64,000 nt of DNA from Periplaneta americana (GCF_040183065.1 NC_091122.1:158683455-158747454); one strand, 5' to 3'; positions 12,565 to 24,456 are shown, counted from the first letter of the stretch. Notes: generated from the letters alone by a model not told the origin. Numbers and translations: made by a program.

Positions 12565-13810
12565 TACTTACTTATTGGCTTTTAAGGAACCCGGAGGTTC
12601 ATTGCCGCCCTCACATAAGCCCGCCATTGGTCCCTATCCTGAACAAGATTAATCCAGTCTCTATCATCATATCCCACCTCCCTCAAATCCATTTTAATAT
12701 TATCCTCCCATCTACGTCTCGGCCTCCCCAAAGGTATTTCCCCTCTGGCCTCCCAACTAACACTCTGTATGCATTTCTGGATTCGCCTATACGTGCTACA
12801 TGCCCTGCCCATCTCAAACGTCTGGATTTAATGTTCCTAATTATGTCAGGTGAAGGATGCAATGCGTGCAGCTCTGCGTTGTGTAACTTTCTCCATTCTC
12901 CTGGAACTTCATCCCTCTTAGCCCCAAATATTTTCCTAAGAACCTTATTCTCAAAAACCCTCAATCTCTGTTCCTCTCTCAAAGTGAGAGTCCAAGTTTC
13001 ACAGTCATACAGAACAACCGGTAATATAACTGTTTTATAAATTCTGACTTTCAGATTTTTTGACAGAAGACTAGATGACAAAAGCTTCTCGACTGAATAA
13101 TAACATGCATTTCCCATATTTATTCTGCGTTTAATTTCCTCCCGAGTGTCATTTATATTTGTTACTGTTGCTCCAAGATATTTGAATTTTTCCACCTCTT
13201 CGAAGGATGAATCTCCAACTCTTATAGTTCCATTTCGTACAATATTCTGGTCACGAGACATAATCATATACTTAGTCGTTTCGGGATTTACTTCCAACCC
13301 TATCGCTTTACTTGCTTCAACTAGAATTTCCGCGTTTTCCCTAATCGCTTGTGGATTTTCTCCTAACATATTCACGTCATCCGCATAGACAAGAAGCTGA
13401 TGTAACCCATTCAACTCCAAACCCTGTCTATTATCCTGAACTTTCCTAATGGCATATTCTAGAGCGAAGTTAAAAAGTAAAGGTGATAGTGCATCTCCCT
13501 GCGTTAACCCGCAGTGAATTGGAAAAGCATCAGACAGAAGCTGGCCTATACGGACTCTGCTGTAAGTTTCACTAAGACACATTTTAATTAATCGAACTAG
13601 TTTCTTGGGAATACCAAATTCAATAAGAATATTATATAAAACTTCTCTCCTAACCGAGTCATACGCCTTTTTGAAATCTATGAATAACTGATTTACTGTA
13701 CCCTTATACTCCCATTTTTTCTCCAATATCTGTCGAATACAAAAAATCTGATCAATAGTCGATCTATTACGCCTAAAACCACACTGATGATCCCCAATAA
13801 GTTCATCTTC
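12565..13810 (-). mobile_element. RTE-type LINE, 5'-truncated (copy 1)
   Basis: On the minus strand it encodes reverse transcriptase: [11 protein letters not shown] (catalytic Asp), [18 protein letters not shown], and YADDVN (catalytic Asp pair). A C-terminal tail follows ([33 protein letters not shown]). A frameshift near 12735 splits the last about 50 codons into another frame. The 3' end at 12565 carries the family's short AGTA-type tail. The target duplication is CTACATCCCACAG / CTACATCACACAG (12552-12564, 13811-13823). Confidence 0.93.
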
Positions 13811-13825
13811 CTACATCACACAGAA

Positions 13826-14090
13826 ATATAAAAAAAACCGTGGTTTCAATTTATTATCCAAAATTGCAAAAGTTTTAACAGATGACAAGTACGATTGTTA
13901 TGAACTTGATGTAGAAACGAAATGGATGATGTGAAATATTTTACATATGCGCCCTTGATTTCAGCCGATGTTGAACGCAGTTTTACCGCATATAAGGTTT
14001 TACTATCCGACACACGGCGGTCATTTTCATTTGAAACTTTGAAAATGAATGTTGTTGTTTATTGCAGCAGGAACCGAAACTAAGCGAACA
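13826..14090 (+). pseudogene. hAT transposase C-terminal relic
   Basis: The end of the frame reads APLISADVERSFTAYKVLLS then DTRRSFSFETLKMNVVVYC, stopping after SRNRN. This is the same dimerisation signature as the intact hAT at 2984-4468 ([12 protein letters not shown]...[14 protein letters not shown]), so it is a related but separate family. Only the last about 45 residues are clear. The RTE at 12565-13810 inserted just upstream of the surviving part. Confidence 0.7.
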
Positions 14091-14775
14091 ACATGCAAGA
14101 AAAGTAAGGTACGAAATTGATGCGATAAATAAATTAATGTAACAGTTAAATATAGGGAAAGCAAAATTGTACGCCATATACGTTTTCAGCATTCTAAAGC
14201 TGTAATACAGAGCTCTAAATATAAAGAAAAACATCTTTTCGGACTTACGTTTTACCACTTTGTGACAATTTAAGTACGATTTCCAACAATTATTCTCAAC
14301 CTCACCAGCATTTTAGACCTTTCCGATATTAATTCTTATTATACAATAATTGTATTGTCTTGATTTTATAACACGCAATAATCGTATACAAAACACGGAA
14401 CGTGCTTGCTTAGACGTGTGTCAAATTCGCTTCCGCTGCCTGTACTTGAAACACCGACTACATTCTGTCCGGCGTCTTATGTTCACCTCAGACTAATACA
14501 AATATACCGATGTCACGGCCCTACACATAACCTATTTTACATACAAGTATTTAGCTTATTTATTTTTCATCTAATGTAATTTGACACAACCTTTTAGGTA
14601 TACTTTTTCTGGCATACAACTACTTTGTTTCATTTGTATATTCACGTATAGTTTCTGTTATAGTTTCTAAGGTTACTTGTTTTTGCATAAAGATATAGAA
14701 GTTTCGGATGTATAAAAAATATAGTGGGTGGATTTGTAGAAACAACAAGAGGGGGGCAACATTTATCTTTTATGA
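14091..14775. other. No gene recognised
   Basis: AT-rich sequence. The minus-strand frame at 13983-14258 overlaps the hAT relic and shows no domain features. Confidence 0.5.
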
Positions 14776-15090
14776 CAGGGGTTCTCAAACTATGCGTCGT
14801 GCGTCGTCGGTCTATGTTTTGGGCGTCCCAGCTATAAGGTAAAACTAAAATAATTTATAATGCAGCCTATAATGAAACATGATATGCAAGTTTTCACTAC
14901 GTGCAGATATTTATTTTATTCCAATTTTGTATTTTTACAAGCTGGTAAGGAAAATTAAATTACTATTTTCTTTTTAAAAAATACCACCAAATCTAATTTC
15001 AGCATTTTTTAAATTTTCGGTACAAGAACGTCGCACGGAAAATCTGACATGTGAAGGATGGCGCAGTCTCAAAAAGTTTGATAACTTCTG
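14776..15090. mobile_element. Non-autonomous hAT (MITE)
   Basis: Starts CAGGGGTTCTCAAACT, and its right end reads AGTTTGATAACTTCTG. These are typical hAT terminal repeats, matching imperfectly as inverses. The flanks TTTTATGA (14768-14775) and TTTTAGGG (15091-15098) agree at six of eight positions. At 315 bp it is non-coding. Confidence 0.65.
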
Positions 15091-15381
15091 TTTTAGGGGA
15101 TTCTTATATCAGAAGACTACAACATATAGCCCAAAGATATCAACAACATAAGGATGAGGGACGCATTTTGGATTACTTAAGAACATGTGGCCATAATTTT
15201 ATTTTATAATTTATGTTCATTTTTTTAATGTCAGTACATTATACAACATATGCCAAATGAATACTATACCATATTAATAGCATGCAAACGATAAGTAGTC
15301 TATGCCAAATTTAATAAGTAGGCAAAATGTGAAGCAAGTAAAAATACTGTATGCAAGAAAAAAATATGTATATTAATAATA

Positions 15382-16012
15382 CAGAGCGTTCGCCTACGGG
15401 TGGGGCCAGGAAAGCGGCCTGCCTGCGGTGTCGCTTGCGGGAATCGTCTATCCGTAAGCTTCCGCTTTCTATACTATACTCTGTAGAGTTTTAATTTTAA
15501 AAGTTTAGCAGCAGTAAAGACTGATATTTTTGAAACACTAACTTCCTGTGAAATACGTCTTAGAGATTTATTCGGAGAGCGTGTAAATTATGCACTGATT
15601 TCATCAATTTTTTTTCTCCCGTCAATACTTTTCGTTTTCGCTTAATTTGTTAACAAGACGTCTAACAGTTTCTCTACCCTGAATTGGAGCACCCGGATAT
15701 TTCACTTCAAATTGCCTACGCACCTCTCTACAGGACTCTGTTTTCACATATGCATCATACGTAAAAACTCTTTGTTCAAGCGTGAATTTTGCGTTTTGCA
15801 TTGTTAACAAATTTTACACACACGCTGAATATTTAAGCAACTGTGTCAAGAAACTGCACTGTACGTGTTAAATACTGCAACATCTGGCTCACAACTGATA
15901 ACTTGTCGACCTTGATGTCCTTGATTGTCGAGTGTGTCTCAACAACTGCGCGCACAAAGCGGCGTATCAGTACATGCCTCTTTCCTGGCCTCACCCGTAG
16001 GCGAACGCTCTG
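15382..16012 (-). mobile_element. Mariner-like deletion derivative
   Basis: Inverted ends CAGAGCGTTCGCCTACGGGT (left) and ACCCGTAGGCGAACGCTCTG (right), with TA on both sides (15380-15381, 16013-16014). The only coding remnant is the N-terminal HTH segment at 15622-15810. Total length is 631 bp. Confidence 0.9.
15622..15810 (-). pseudogene. N-terminal HTH of a mariner-like (DUF4817) transposase
   Basis: 62 residues (FTLEQRVFTYDAYVKTESC, then RRQFEVKYPGAPIQGRETV and RRLVNKLSENEKY). This matches the N-terminal DNA-binding DUF4817 helix-turn-helix seen in arthropod IS630-type transposases, where it recognises the element's ends. The frame ends where the catalytic domain should begin, so it is a truncated product inside a 631-bp TIR element. 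Whether the peptide is made is unknown. Confidence 0.8.
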
Positions 16013-16014
16013 TA

Positions 16015-16559
16015 TATTAAAATTTTGTATGTCAATTTTGAATATGTCAGATCTCTTTTAGGAGAAAAGTAGTAGCTATGTTAATCAGCCCGGTACGAGT
16101 CCATAGTGCTGGTTACTTTAGAGCAAAAGTGACATATATTAATTCGCTTCCTTAGTTATGGCGAAGATCGCTGAAGTGTAATCATTTTCTCAGCTCCACT
16201 ATGAGGTTGGCTACAGTAGAGGAGGATAGACCTGCCCTGTGACCTTAACATGTGCCGTGGCTATATCACCAATGGATACGGAGGAGGAAGACTGGCTTTA
16301 GTCTGGATGAACTTCCGTGTTGGTAGATTCGTGTAATAGTAACCATCATGAAACAAACTCCCATTCTAATAGTTCATTCTTACCCCTCTCGCACAGCTCA
16401 CATGCCAGGTCTCGCCTCCTCGTCTACAGTATGAACAATGACTTTTTATATATCTGGGGAGCAGCGTATGTACCTCAGTCCATCAAGAAAATGGGTCAAA
16501 TTCATTTGTGTCTGATTCAACGTCATTAAAAATGCAGGGTAAATCTCTATATTTACTGT
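16015..16559. other. No gene recognised
   Basis: Moderately mixed composition. Short frames only, none with recognisable motifs. Confidence 0.5.
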
Positions 16560-16832
16560 TTCTGTCCTTTCGACAAAAAACATTCCAAAAACCCCAGATT
16601 TTTGCCCCCAAAATTAAAACACTTAGAAAAAATTAGTGGCGAGCTTTAAAATTTCGAAAAAAGATCAAGGGAAAAAATCTGAAAACTTCCAAGTAATTTA
16701 AAAATACAAAAAAAAAAAATCACAAAAACAAAAAAGAAATCTTCATGGTTTCCGCTCATTTTTTCCAAGTGTATTAATTTTTAGGGCAAGAATCGGAGCG
16801 GTTTTGGAATGTTTTTTGTCGAAAGGACAGAA
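16560..16832. mobile_element. MITE with about 30-bp inverted ends
   Basis: Left end ttctgtcctttcgacaaaaa continues acattccaaaa. The right end is its reverse complement (ttttggaatg...gtcgaaaggacagaa). The 273-bp interior is A-rich and non-coding. No clear target duplication, so the superfamily is unassigned. Confidence 0.8.
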
Positions 16833-17373
16833 CCATTAATTAATTATAAGTCTAGCTGGGTATTTACCAAGATTTACAATCTGCCTTAAAACTTCAGCCA
16901 CAGTTTTCACATTCGTATTTATCACACAAAACACCGTGACGAAACAAAAACTCACGCAACTCTTCATCTTTACATAACCATATAAATTCCGTAGCACGTA
17001 TACTGAAATCTCCACATAAACTACCATCAGAAAAATATGAAGAAAACCATGATTCCAGCATAGATGTTCAAAACTCCCTAATATTGTGCTAGTATGTAGT
17101 TTACAAGTCAGTTAGTTACTAGTTCTTAGATTGTAGTATAGACCTGGGTCATTCCACGCAAAAAAGTATGTTTTTGAGCCATTATGTCTCAAAAGTTAAA
17201 AATATTGCAGTAGGTTATTTTGTATGTTCTGAATATGAATTTCAAGCAATACTATATATCTTTCATAGTTGGCAGCAATCTGCATTTAAAATATTGGTTT
17301 ATCAAAGAACACGGTTTCATTCATTGAAGTTTTCTTACTATGTAAAAGGAAATGAAAAAGTAATTAATTATTG
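16833..17373. other. No gene recognised
   Basis: AT-rich; the frames present have no recognisable motif. Confidence 0.5.
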
Positions 17374-18710
17374 GGGATCATCAGTGTGGTTTTAGGCGTA
17401 ATAGATCGACTATTGATCAGATTTTTTGTATTCGACAGATATTGGAGAAAAAATGGGAGTATAAGGGCACAGTACATCAGTTTTTCATAGATTTCAAAAA
17501 GGCGTATGACTCTGTTAAGAGAGAAGTTTTATATAATATTCTTATTGAATTTGGTATTCCCAAGAAACTAGTTCGAATAATTAAAATGTGTCTTAGTGAA
17601 ACTTACAGCAGAGTCCGTACAGGCCAGCTTCTGTCTAATGCTTTTCCAATTCACTGCGGGCTAAAGCAGGGAGATGCACTATCACCTTTACTTTTTAACT
17701 TCGCTCTAGAATATGCCATTAGGAAAGTTCAGGATAGCACAGAGGGTTTGGAATTGAATGGGTTACATCAGCTTCTTGTCTATGCGGATGACGTGAATAT
17801 GCTAGGAGAAAATCCACAAACGATTAGGGAAAACGCGGAAATTCTAGTTGAAGCAAGTAAAGCGATAGTGTTGGAAGTAAATCCCGAAAAGACGAAGTAT
17901 ATGATTATGTCTCGTGACCAGAATATTGTACGAAATGGAACTATAAAAATTGGAGATTTATCTTTCGAAGAGGTGGAAAAATTCAAATATCTTGGAGCAA
18001 CAGTAACAAATATAAATGACACTCGGGAGGAAATTAAACGCAGAATAAATGTGGGAAATGCCTGTTATTATTCGGTTGAGAAGCTTTTGTCATCTAGTTT
18101 TCTGTCAAAAAATCTGAAAGTTAGAATTTATAAAACAGTTATATTACCGGTTGTTCTGTATGGTTGTGAAACTTGGACTCTCACTTTGAGAGAGGAACAG
18201 AGATTAAGGGTGTTTGAGAATAAGATTTTTAGGAAATTATTTGGGGCTAAGAGGGATGAAGTTCCAGGAGAATGGAGAAAGTTACACAACGCAGAGCTAC
18301 ACGCATTGTATTCTTCACCTGACATAATTAGGAACATTAAATCCAGACGTTTGAGATGGGCAGGACATGTAGCACGTATGGGCGAATCCAGAAATACATA
18401 TAGAGTGTTAGTTGGGAGACCGGAGAGAAAAAGACCTTTGGGGAGGCCGAGACGTAGGTGGGAAGATAATATTAAAATGGATTTGAGGGAGGTGGGATAT
18501 GATGGTAGAGACTGGATTAATCTTGCTCAGGATAGGGACCAATGGCGGGCTTATGTGAGAGCGGCAATGAACCTTCGGGTTCCTTAAAAGCCATTTGTAA
18601 GTAAGGTTATATGGTATACAAAATAAGAGATTATTATATTGTATTTCAATCATGTATTTGATGATGTTGTTCGGTACGACGGGTTCCTTAAAAGCCAGTA
18701 AGTAAGTAAT
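17374..18710 (+). mobile_element. RTE-type LINE, 5'-truncated (copy 2, longest open frame)
   Basis: The frame is open from [16 protein letters not shown] at 17376 to the stop at 18585-18587, over 400 codons, with no ATG needed. Motifs: [74 protein letters not shown]. This is the best-preserved copy here, but it lacks the endonuclease and the RT start. 'gggttccttaaaagcc' occurs twice (18583, 18683), giving a near-100-bp duplication or extra 3' tail before the AGTA tract. AAGTAATT flanks both sides, a possible short target duplication. Confidence 0.92.
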
Positions 18711-18766
18711 TTCATTTCAATTCAATTCGAAAAAGGAGAGCCTTGTTTATAAATGACCTTAAAATG

Positions 18767-18802
<36 letters not shown>

Positions 18803-20713
18803 TTAAATAGTTACCCCACAGTGAAATAATTAAAAAAAATACAGAACACAAAATGCAGTTCATTTTTACAGACGAAAAAACACGCATTCCATTATTTAGG
18901 GTAGGCCTATATTGATTCCACTGTGAAAATTTCAGTTTGCCGACTTAAATATGTCAGTTTTAAAAAAAAATAACTCGCCGGAACAAAGAAGCTCAGCAGG
19001 TAGGCTCTCCCGTCGTACAGAATGTTACGCGATCAAGGTCAGGGAGACGTTATGAAGTCTCGCGAACGCTACGACCGCCACACACAGCAAGCGATTTTCA
19101 ACCGTCGGAACAAAAATTAATAATTTTATTAATTTAATTATTCACAGGTTTTTTTAGATAATGTCATAAAACTTGGGAGATGGATTAGGAATAAGATTTT
19201 CTTTAATACGAATGAAATTCGCAGGAATTTAATTTGTTGCATTCGAATATAAAACTATTTATTTTTTTCAATGAGATGTTTTTATGAGAATACCTTAATA
19301 TTATTCGGATTAGTCTTTAAGGTATTAAAATATGGTTATTCAGGTTTACAATGGCGTCTGTTTAGTGCCGATGACACTTCATATAGGGTCTAGAAGATTT
19401 TAAATGATGGATAACCTGTAACTGCCACCCATTTTCAGTCGTCCGTATGACTAAAATATTTATGATATGGCGGTCATAGTTGGCAGTTTAATTAATTTTC
19501 ATAATAATATTATTATATTAAAAGCCCAAAAAAATTCAGGACATCGCTGCATATTCTTAAAATGTTGTATGAAATGATCCACCTGAGCTTTGAGACACGG
19601 CCAATAACAGATCGGCACATGTGTCACAGCGAAACGGTTCCTCTTCTCTCATAAACATAAAAAACAAAATGGCTCACCACCATTTCCAATCGGCCGATAT
19701 CCGTAAGTACGTAAATATAATAAATCTAAACTACGATTCTTTCCTGCTCACTTTTTCTAAGTGTTTCCACATTAGAAATAATAATAGCAAACTTTTAAAA
19801 CATTAAATTCATAAAATACCAAAACCAGTACTTATAATTACCAAAATTCAGACCATTTATAGTCTGTTTTTATGAAGCTATGTAGGCCTACACGTTATAT
19901 ATTATTTTCCTACCTTGGTTGCGAATCACTTTCTTTCCTACGAGCTTCTTTTCACTGCTCAAAACACATTTCACTTCCTGTCAAGCCCACATCTACTTCA
20001 CGATATACACGTACAAGTACCGGTACATACAATGCGTTAACTGGATGAAGACTGGAGACTGACAAATTCTTACCCCCACCATCGGCTCAGAGCTTTTTGC
20101 TACGAAATATCAAACGAATCATAACATTCTGAACGCGCTTTGCTAGAGATGGACTTCTTCGACGGCGGAAGTATTATATAGGCCTACAGTGGGAGAGATC
20201 TGTTGTACAAATATTGTGTGTACGCACACGGAAATTTTAGATAATTTAACTGTGCAAGAGAATATTGTGGATTTCTTGTAAAAAAAATGCTCCCAAGTGC
20301 ACTAAAATTGTCTAATCTAAAGAAATGTAGACCTACGTAATTAAAGTGGAAAAAATAGATATTTAGTCGTTTTCATCGGCGTGTCATATATATATATTTT
20401 TTTTTTACAAATATCAACTTAATAACAATTATTTTCTAGCACCTGGTTAAAATAAGAATCGTAATCCTATAGATAGTTATATCAATAAATAATAATTTAT
20501 GATTCACTTTTTTTCGATATCCTAGTCTCAAATATAAAATATTTTTGATAAAACTATATCTTAATTCTTTCTTTCAGGATGTCATCTTTCTCACAATACT
20601 CTGGTTCAATTTCTTCCACTTCACGACATATTTTTTTCCCATTCCGTTTCGCCGATTCCGATTTCTTCAAATCTTCACTGACACAACACTTCGACATCAT
20701 TAATTTTAAAAGT
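18711..20713. other. No gene seen; (AT)n at about 18771-18797
   Basis: AT-rich intergenic sequence with one dinucleotide run. Short frames show no domain features. I see no inverted-repeat ends here. Confidence 0.5.
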
Positions 20714-21639
20714 GTTGTTTCCAGGGGCGGCTTTTGGGGTAGTGCCAGTGTGCCATGGCACCACCAATGAAAGAAAAAAAAAATAATATCCTAAAAAGCA
20801 GTTGTAATAGTTTATTTCTACACATTTTATTCGTATTTCATTTGAACGCGCGCGCGCACAGATCCGGACGCACTCTTGCAGCGTTTTTCCGAACGTTGGA
20901 GCCAATTCGCTATGGCACTGCCTACGTTCATATAACACTGTACAAAAGGCTACTGATTCTAGTTTATATGCGTTTCTTATGGCAGACTTTGAGCCGAATT
21001 CAATTTGACTCAGTAGTTAATATTCCGCCCGCTAGAGCACAGTAATACAGAAATTTCGCTAGATAGCAGGGTTGTTGGAGACGTTAGGAAGGGAACCATC
21101 AACCGCAGACTTGCACGAAAACACAAGTTAAAGTTCCGCGCCAAATGTTAATGTAATGTTGCCAATTCAAAACTAATGCACATAACTTGGATTTGAATGT
21201 GTAAATTATTATTCATTTAACTATATTGAATACAGAGATAGTCATGGTTCTTTTTATAAAAATAAATATTTTTTCATATTATGTAAAACTGTTTGTTAAT
21301 GTTGTGTAATATTTGTTTTATTTTGCGGCAACTAAATATCGCTACACTGTTGCTATAGTATTGATGCTTTTGTTAACGATACATGAGATTTGTGCAGGAC
21401 ATGAACATGTGTTATTTACGTCGGTGCACAGTGTGTAATTTAGCGAGTCTAGCCGGCCAAAAATCATTTCTCGAAAACTAGTCGCTCAATTTTCATAACA
21501 TTTGGTATGTAACTTCAATTATTGAAGTAGATAAGTTTTTAATAATGAAAATGAAAATAACAACTATTTTTACTGAAAATAAAATTAGTAATATTGTAAA
21601 AAAAATCGATTTCAGTGAAAAAATAAATTAATGTTCATA

Positions 21640-22080
21640 ATGTGGAATGCACTTAAAATTGAAAGCGTAAGACGAAGAAATATTGCTACATATCTTATTC
21701 GTTCAGACGTCAGATGCATCCCCATCAGAATCTGTATCCACACTGTTGGTCTCTCCTTCGGCAGCACCGAGTAATAGAGGCTCGGAGAGAACTGCAGCAC
21801 TACTATTAAAATCGACAGCGATTTCCTCTTCTTAATTTCTTTAAGCTGATGATGTAAGTGTCCAAAGAAATAAATAGCCTCAGTAAAAGATCGGTATTTG
21901 TGTCTTTCTTGATGTTTTTCTCGCGAAGACTTCTCTGAAAAGTCTAATATTGTATTCTTTCCTCGTTTCCTGGGCCTCATCAGATAGTTTGCCAGTAGGT
22001 GTAATAGTGTCCTGTGACCTTCTATCCATGAGCCAAGAGTTTGTAAAGGGTTGTAGGCATATAATACTATTTGTGCAAGC
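21640..22080 (-). pseudogene. Transib-like transposase, C-terminal remnants
   Basis: Across frames the minus strand gives PLQTLGSWIEG, GKLSDEAQETRKEYN, KTSRKTQIPIF and a final acidic stretch (DTDSDGDAS). The LS.EAQE.RNK...RKTSR pattern is one I recall from Transib C-termini. Several frame changes occur, and no RAG1-like catalytic motif can be read confidently. Confidence 0.5.
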
Positions 22081-22488
22081 ATAAATATAATTCCCTTGTC
22101 TCCCTTGCATACATGTCAAGTGCCCGTTCATCAGTATAGCAAAACCTCAAGAAAAGGTTTCTAATATTGTATGTGTAAACGACTTATTAATTTTCCATCT
22201 ATTCCCGTAATATATGCGAAAGTGGAAACCTCCCTGAAAAATCTTCTTGCGGTATTTGCATCATTTTTATTGCGAGTGCTTTGTTTTATCACGCCAACAA
22301 GTAGTCCCCTTTCCTGCCTGAACCTATCCTATCTTCAGTGTTTCGCAATAAATAAAACGAAGGATCTAAATTAACTGTTACAAGAATTTGCATTTCCCTT
22401 AATTCTTTATATTGATTAGAGGTCAACTGTAAATCAGTAATCAAAGCGAGAACCTTATTAGGTGACAATTGTTGGTCGTTCCTGCAAA

Positions 22489-22662
22489 TATATTTTGATG
22501 TACCGAAGTGCATATGATATTTCCATGCAGATATTCTGCGTCATCACATGATGAAAGAGTAATGGAACGGAGAAAAATTCTCTCCGGCACGTAGAGCTGA
22601 AAACCCGGGTTCAAATCCCGGCGCCGGAGAGAATTTTTCTCCGTTCCATCACTCTTTCATCA
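22489..22662. mobile_element. SINE with inverted 5' part (palindromic insertion)
   Basis: The flanking duplication CGTTCCTGCAAA is perfect (22477-22488, 22663-22674). The left part is a SINE body in minus orientation. The right part (from 22589) is a tRNA T-arm (CCGGGTTCAAATCCCGG) followed by the same body sequence in plus orientation. The arms 22549-22588 and 22623-22662 are inverse copies with one mismatch. A 34-nt segment with the B box forms the loop. The structure fits a 5' inversion during LINE-driven insertion (twin priming). Confidence 0.8.
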
Positions 22663-22675
22663 CGTTCCTGCAAAA

Positions 22676-23212
22676 TCAATTTTCACGTTTTTTTTCTCTC
22701 AATTTTGTCGCACGTTGAAGTGTTGCAAGTAAAAGCTCTCCTACAATATTGGCCGCATCTCTTTTCGTAGAAGTTCTGAAACTCATATGGGCAGCAGAAA
22801 GCTTTTCTTCTGGTGATCTTTCTTTAAAAAGGGGACTAAATTTTTTCCGTTTTGATCTTTCGCTCAGTTCTCCGAAAAGTTTACGTGGACGTCCCCGAAT
22901 GCTTGTACGGGCAGACTCAAATTGGAATTGTTTTGTAGTAGATTTCAAAGTATTATATATTTTATTCTCAGACTTTGCATCTTGGTTCAAACATAGCACA
23001 TTATATTTTAAGAAAATTTTCTCATTTATGCTGTATTTTTTCCACCGTAATCGAATTTTCGAGCATAGAAATTTAATTAATTTTTTTATTGACTGTAAAA
23101 TGTCTTCAGAGTAATCTTTGAGACCAAAATGTTCAATTATATTTGAGAATTTCACTTTTTTCTCGCTCTTGTTCCATACCTGGAAAACAGCTCTCCTGAT
23201 TACGGAGCGCAT
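22676..23212 (-). pseudogene. Transib-like transposase, N-terminal part
   Basis: 178 codons starting MRSVIRRAVFQVW. Residues 105-123 (RGRPRKLFGELSERSKRKK) and the following EKLSAAHMSFRTSTKRDAA form a segment I recall from Transib-type insect proteins. It is upstream of the RAG1-like catalytic core, which is not visible here. The frame ends where the SINE at 22489-22662 inserted. The next piece (LSPNKVLALITDLQ) resumes on the far side at about 22470, and C-terminal pieces lie at 21640-22080. Family assignment rests mainly on the termini. Confidence 0.6.
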
Positions 23213-24143
23213 GGTGTCTGAAAATAATTAATAGTTTTTCTGTCTGCATCTGGTTGCAGAAAAAAATCACGACGTCTTGCTCAGAAAAGCATAATGAATA
23301 TGTCCACAAAATTTTATCGAGGTGATAGAGGGCTACACCTTTTAAAATTCAACTCAAAGTAATGTAATAAGATAGAACTTTGACTCTCTGCACATGTTCA
23401 TTCAGACACTTATTCTAGACAATAAGATAATAATTTGTAGCAAAAGAATCAGTTTATTTGTAAGTATATACCTCCTTATAATATATCCACACTGTATATT
23501 AAAGAAAAATATTATATTAACTTCCTCACTTTGCATCATTCAAATACAAACTGCACGCCCGCCTCTGCAGCGTAAATGATCTTATCGGAGACATGCAACT
23601 TTCGCTCTGTTGTGAGGGCCCCTTAACAGATGTAAGCATCTGTCTACACTTGGATAGTATACTTTGGAGTGTTATAAACACGCCTATATAAAAATTTAGA
23701 ATTAAAGATGGGGTGTGAAAATTGATTTTTGGCCGGCTAGCTGCTTGAAATTACACACTGTGCACTGCCTTGAATTCATCGGCCTGTTAAATAAAGTGCA
23801 AACGTGTTTGTTTATCATCTATATCACTGTTTATCTCGTGTATTTTTGCCAGTAATTTTACTAGTTATAAAAGTTATTCGTATTTGACTAACAATACTGT
23901 GAAAGTTTTGATTATCTGTATCTGTAAATTTCGTTATTAGTTTCGGAAATGTTATTGTAACTGTTACTAGATGCATTATTAACTGCACACCTGGTAAAAT
24001 AGCTGGTTTAATTAATGTGTTTTATTTAACATAATGCAAACGTGAGCTGCGATTATCAATTTCACTAGGGTAATTTGCGTACAACCTTTTTTCATTTTTG
24101 GCACCCCCACCAGCATGCCACACTGGCCGCCACTGGTTATTTC

Positions 24144-24456
24144 TACTACCAACCCACTGCTTAACGTTCCCACAAACTAATTCAATGTGACTCGAGTCGG
24201 GAAGGTAAGGTGGAAGTGTTACAGCTATAATTGTGATTGTTTTCGGTTAATAGCCTATTTGTTCAATTAAACAGGTGTTCTGTATTGGCTTATTGGTTAC
24301 GATTAAATCGTACAATTTTGTTTTAGTACTATTTTCATTAAATGGGATGTTATGTTTCACCAAGGCTTGCTATCTTTTAGTAAGGAATTTGAGGCTGGGG
24401 ATTTATCCTGTTGTGTATTACGATATGAAGCATTGTCGATAACTAGAACAGAGTTG
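24144..24456. other. No gene recognised
   Basis: No supported feature between the hAT-like element and the mariner relic. Confidence 0.5.

Larger units (their letters stand above)
21427..23762 (-). mobile_element. Transib-type transposon with RSS-like ends
   Basis: Both ends read, inward, CACAGTG, then 23 bp (starting TGTAATTT and ending CTAGCCGG), then CCAAAAATC. That is heptamer, 23-bp spacer and nonamer, as in RAG recombination signals, and CACAGTG fits the Transib consensus CACWRTG. The flanking pentamers CGGTG and CACTG agree at three of five positions (Transib makes 5-bp GC-rich duplications). Minus-strand fragments match my memory of Transib proteins: RGRPRKLFGELSERSKRKK, LSPNKVLALITDLQLTSNQY, GKLSDEAQETR. 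The frame is broken and the middle is mostly missing. Confidence 0.78.
20722..24135. mobile_element. hAT-like element carrying a nested Transib
   Basis: The left end CAGGGGCGGCTTTTGGGG and the right end GGCCGCCACTG pair as CAGGGGCGGC/CAGTGGCGGC. Both sides then carry the motif 'gtgtgccatg'/'gtgtggcatg' further in. The flanking octamers are GTTGTTTC (20714-20721) and GTTATTTC (24136-24143). Once the Transib is set aside the element is about 1.1 kb with no coding remnant, so it is non-autonomous. Confidence 0.75.

Noticed and set aside
12525-13040. 171-codon plus-strand frame and similar plus or minus partners at other RTE copies
   Set aside because: Antisense shadow of the RTE reverse transcriptase; the same shadow recurs at every copy.
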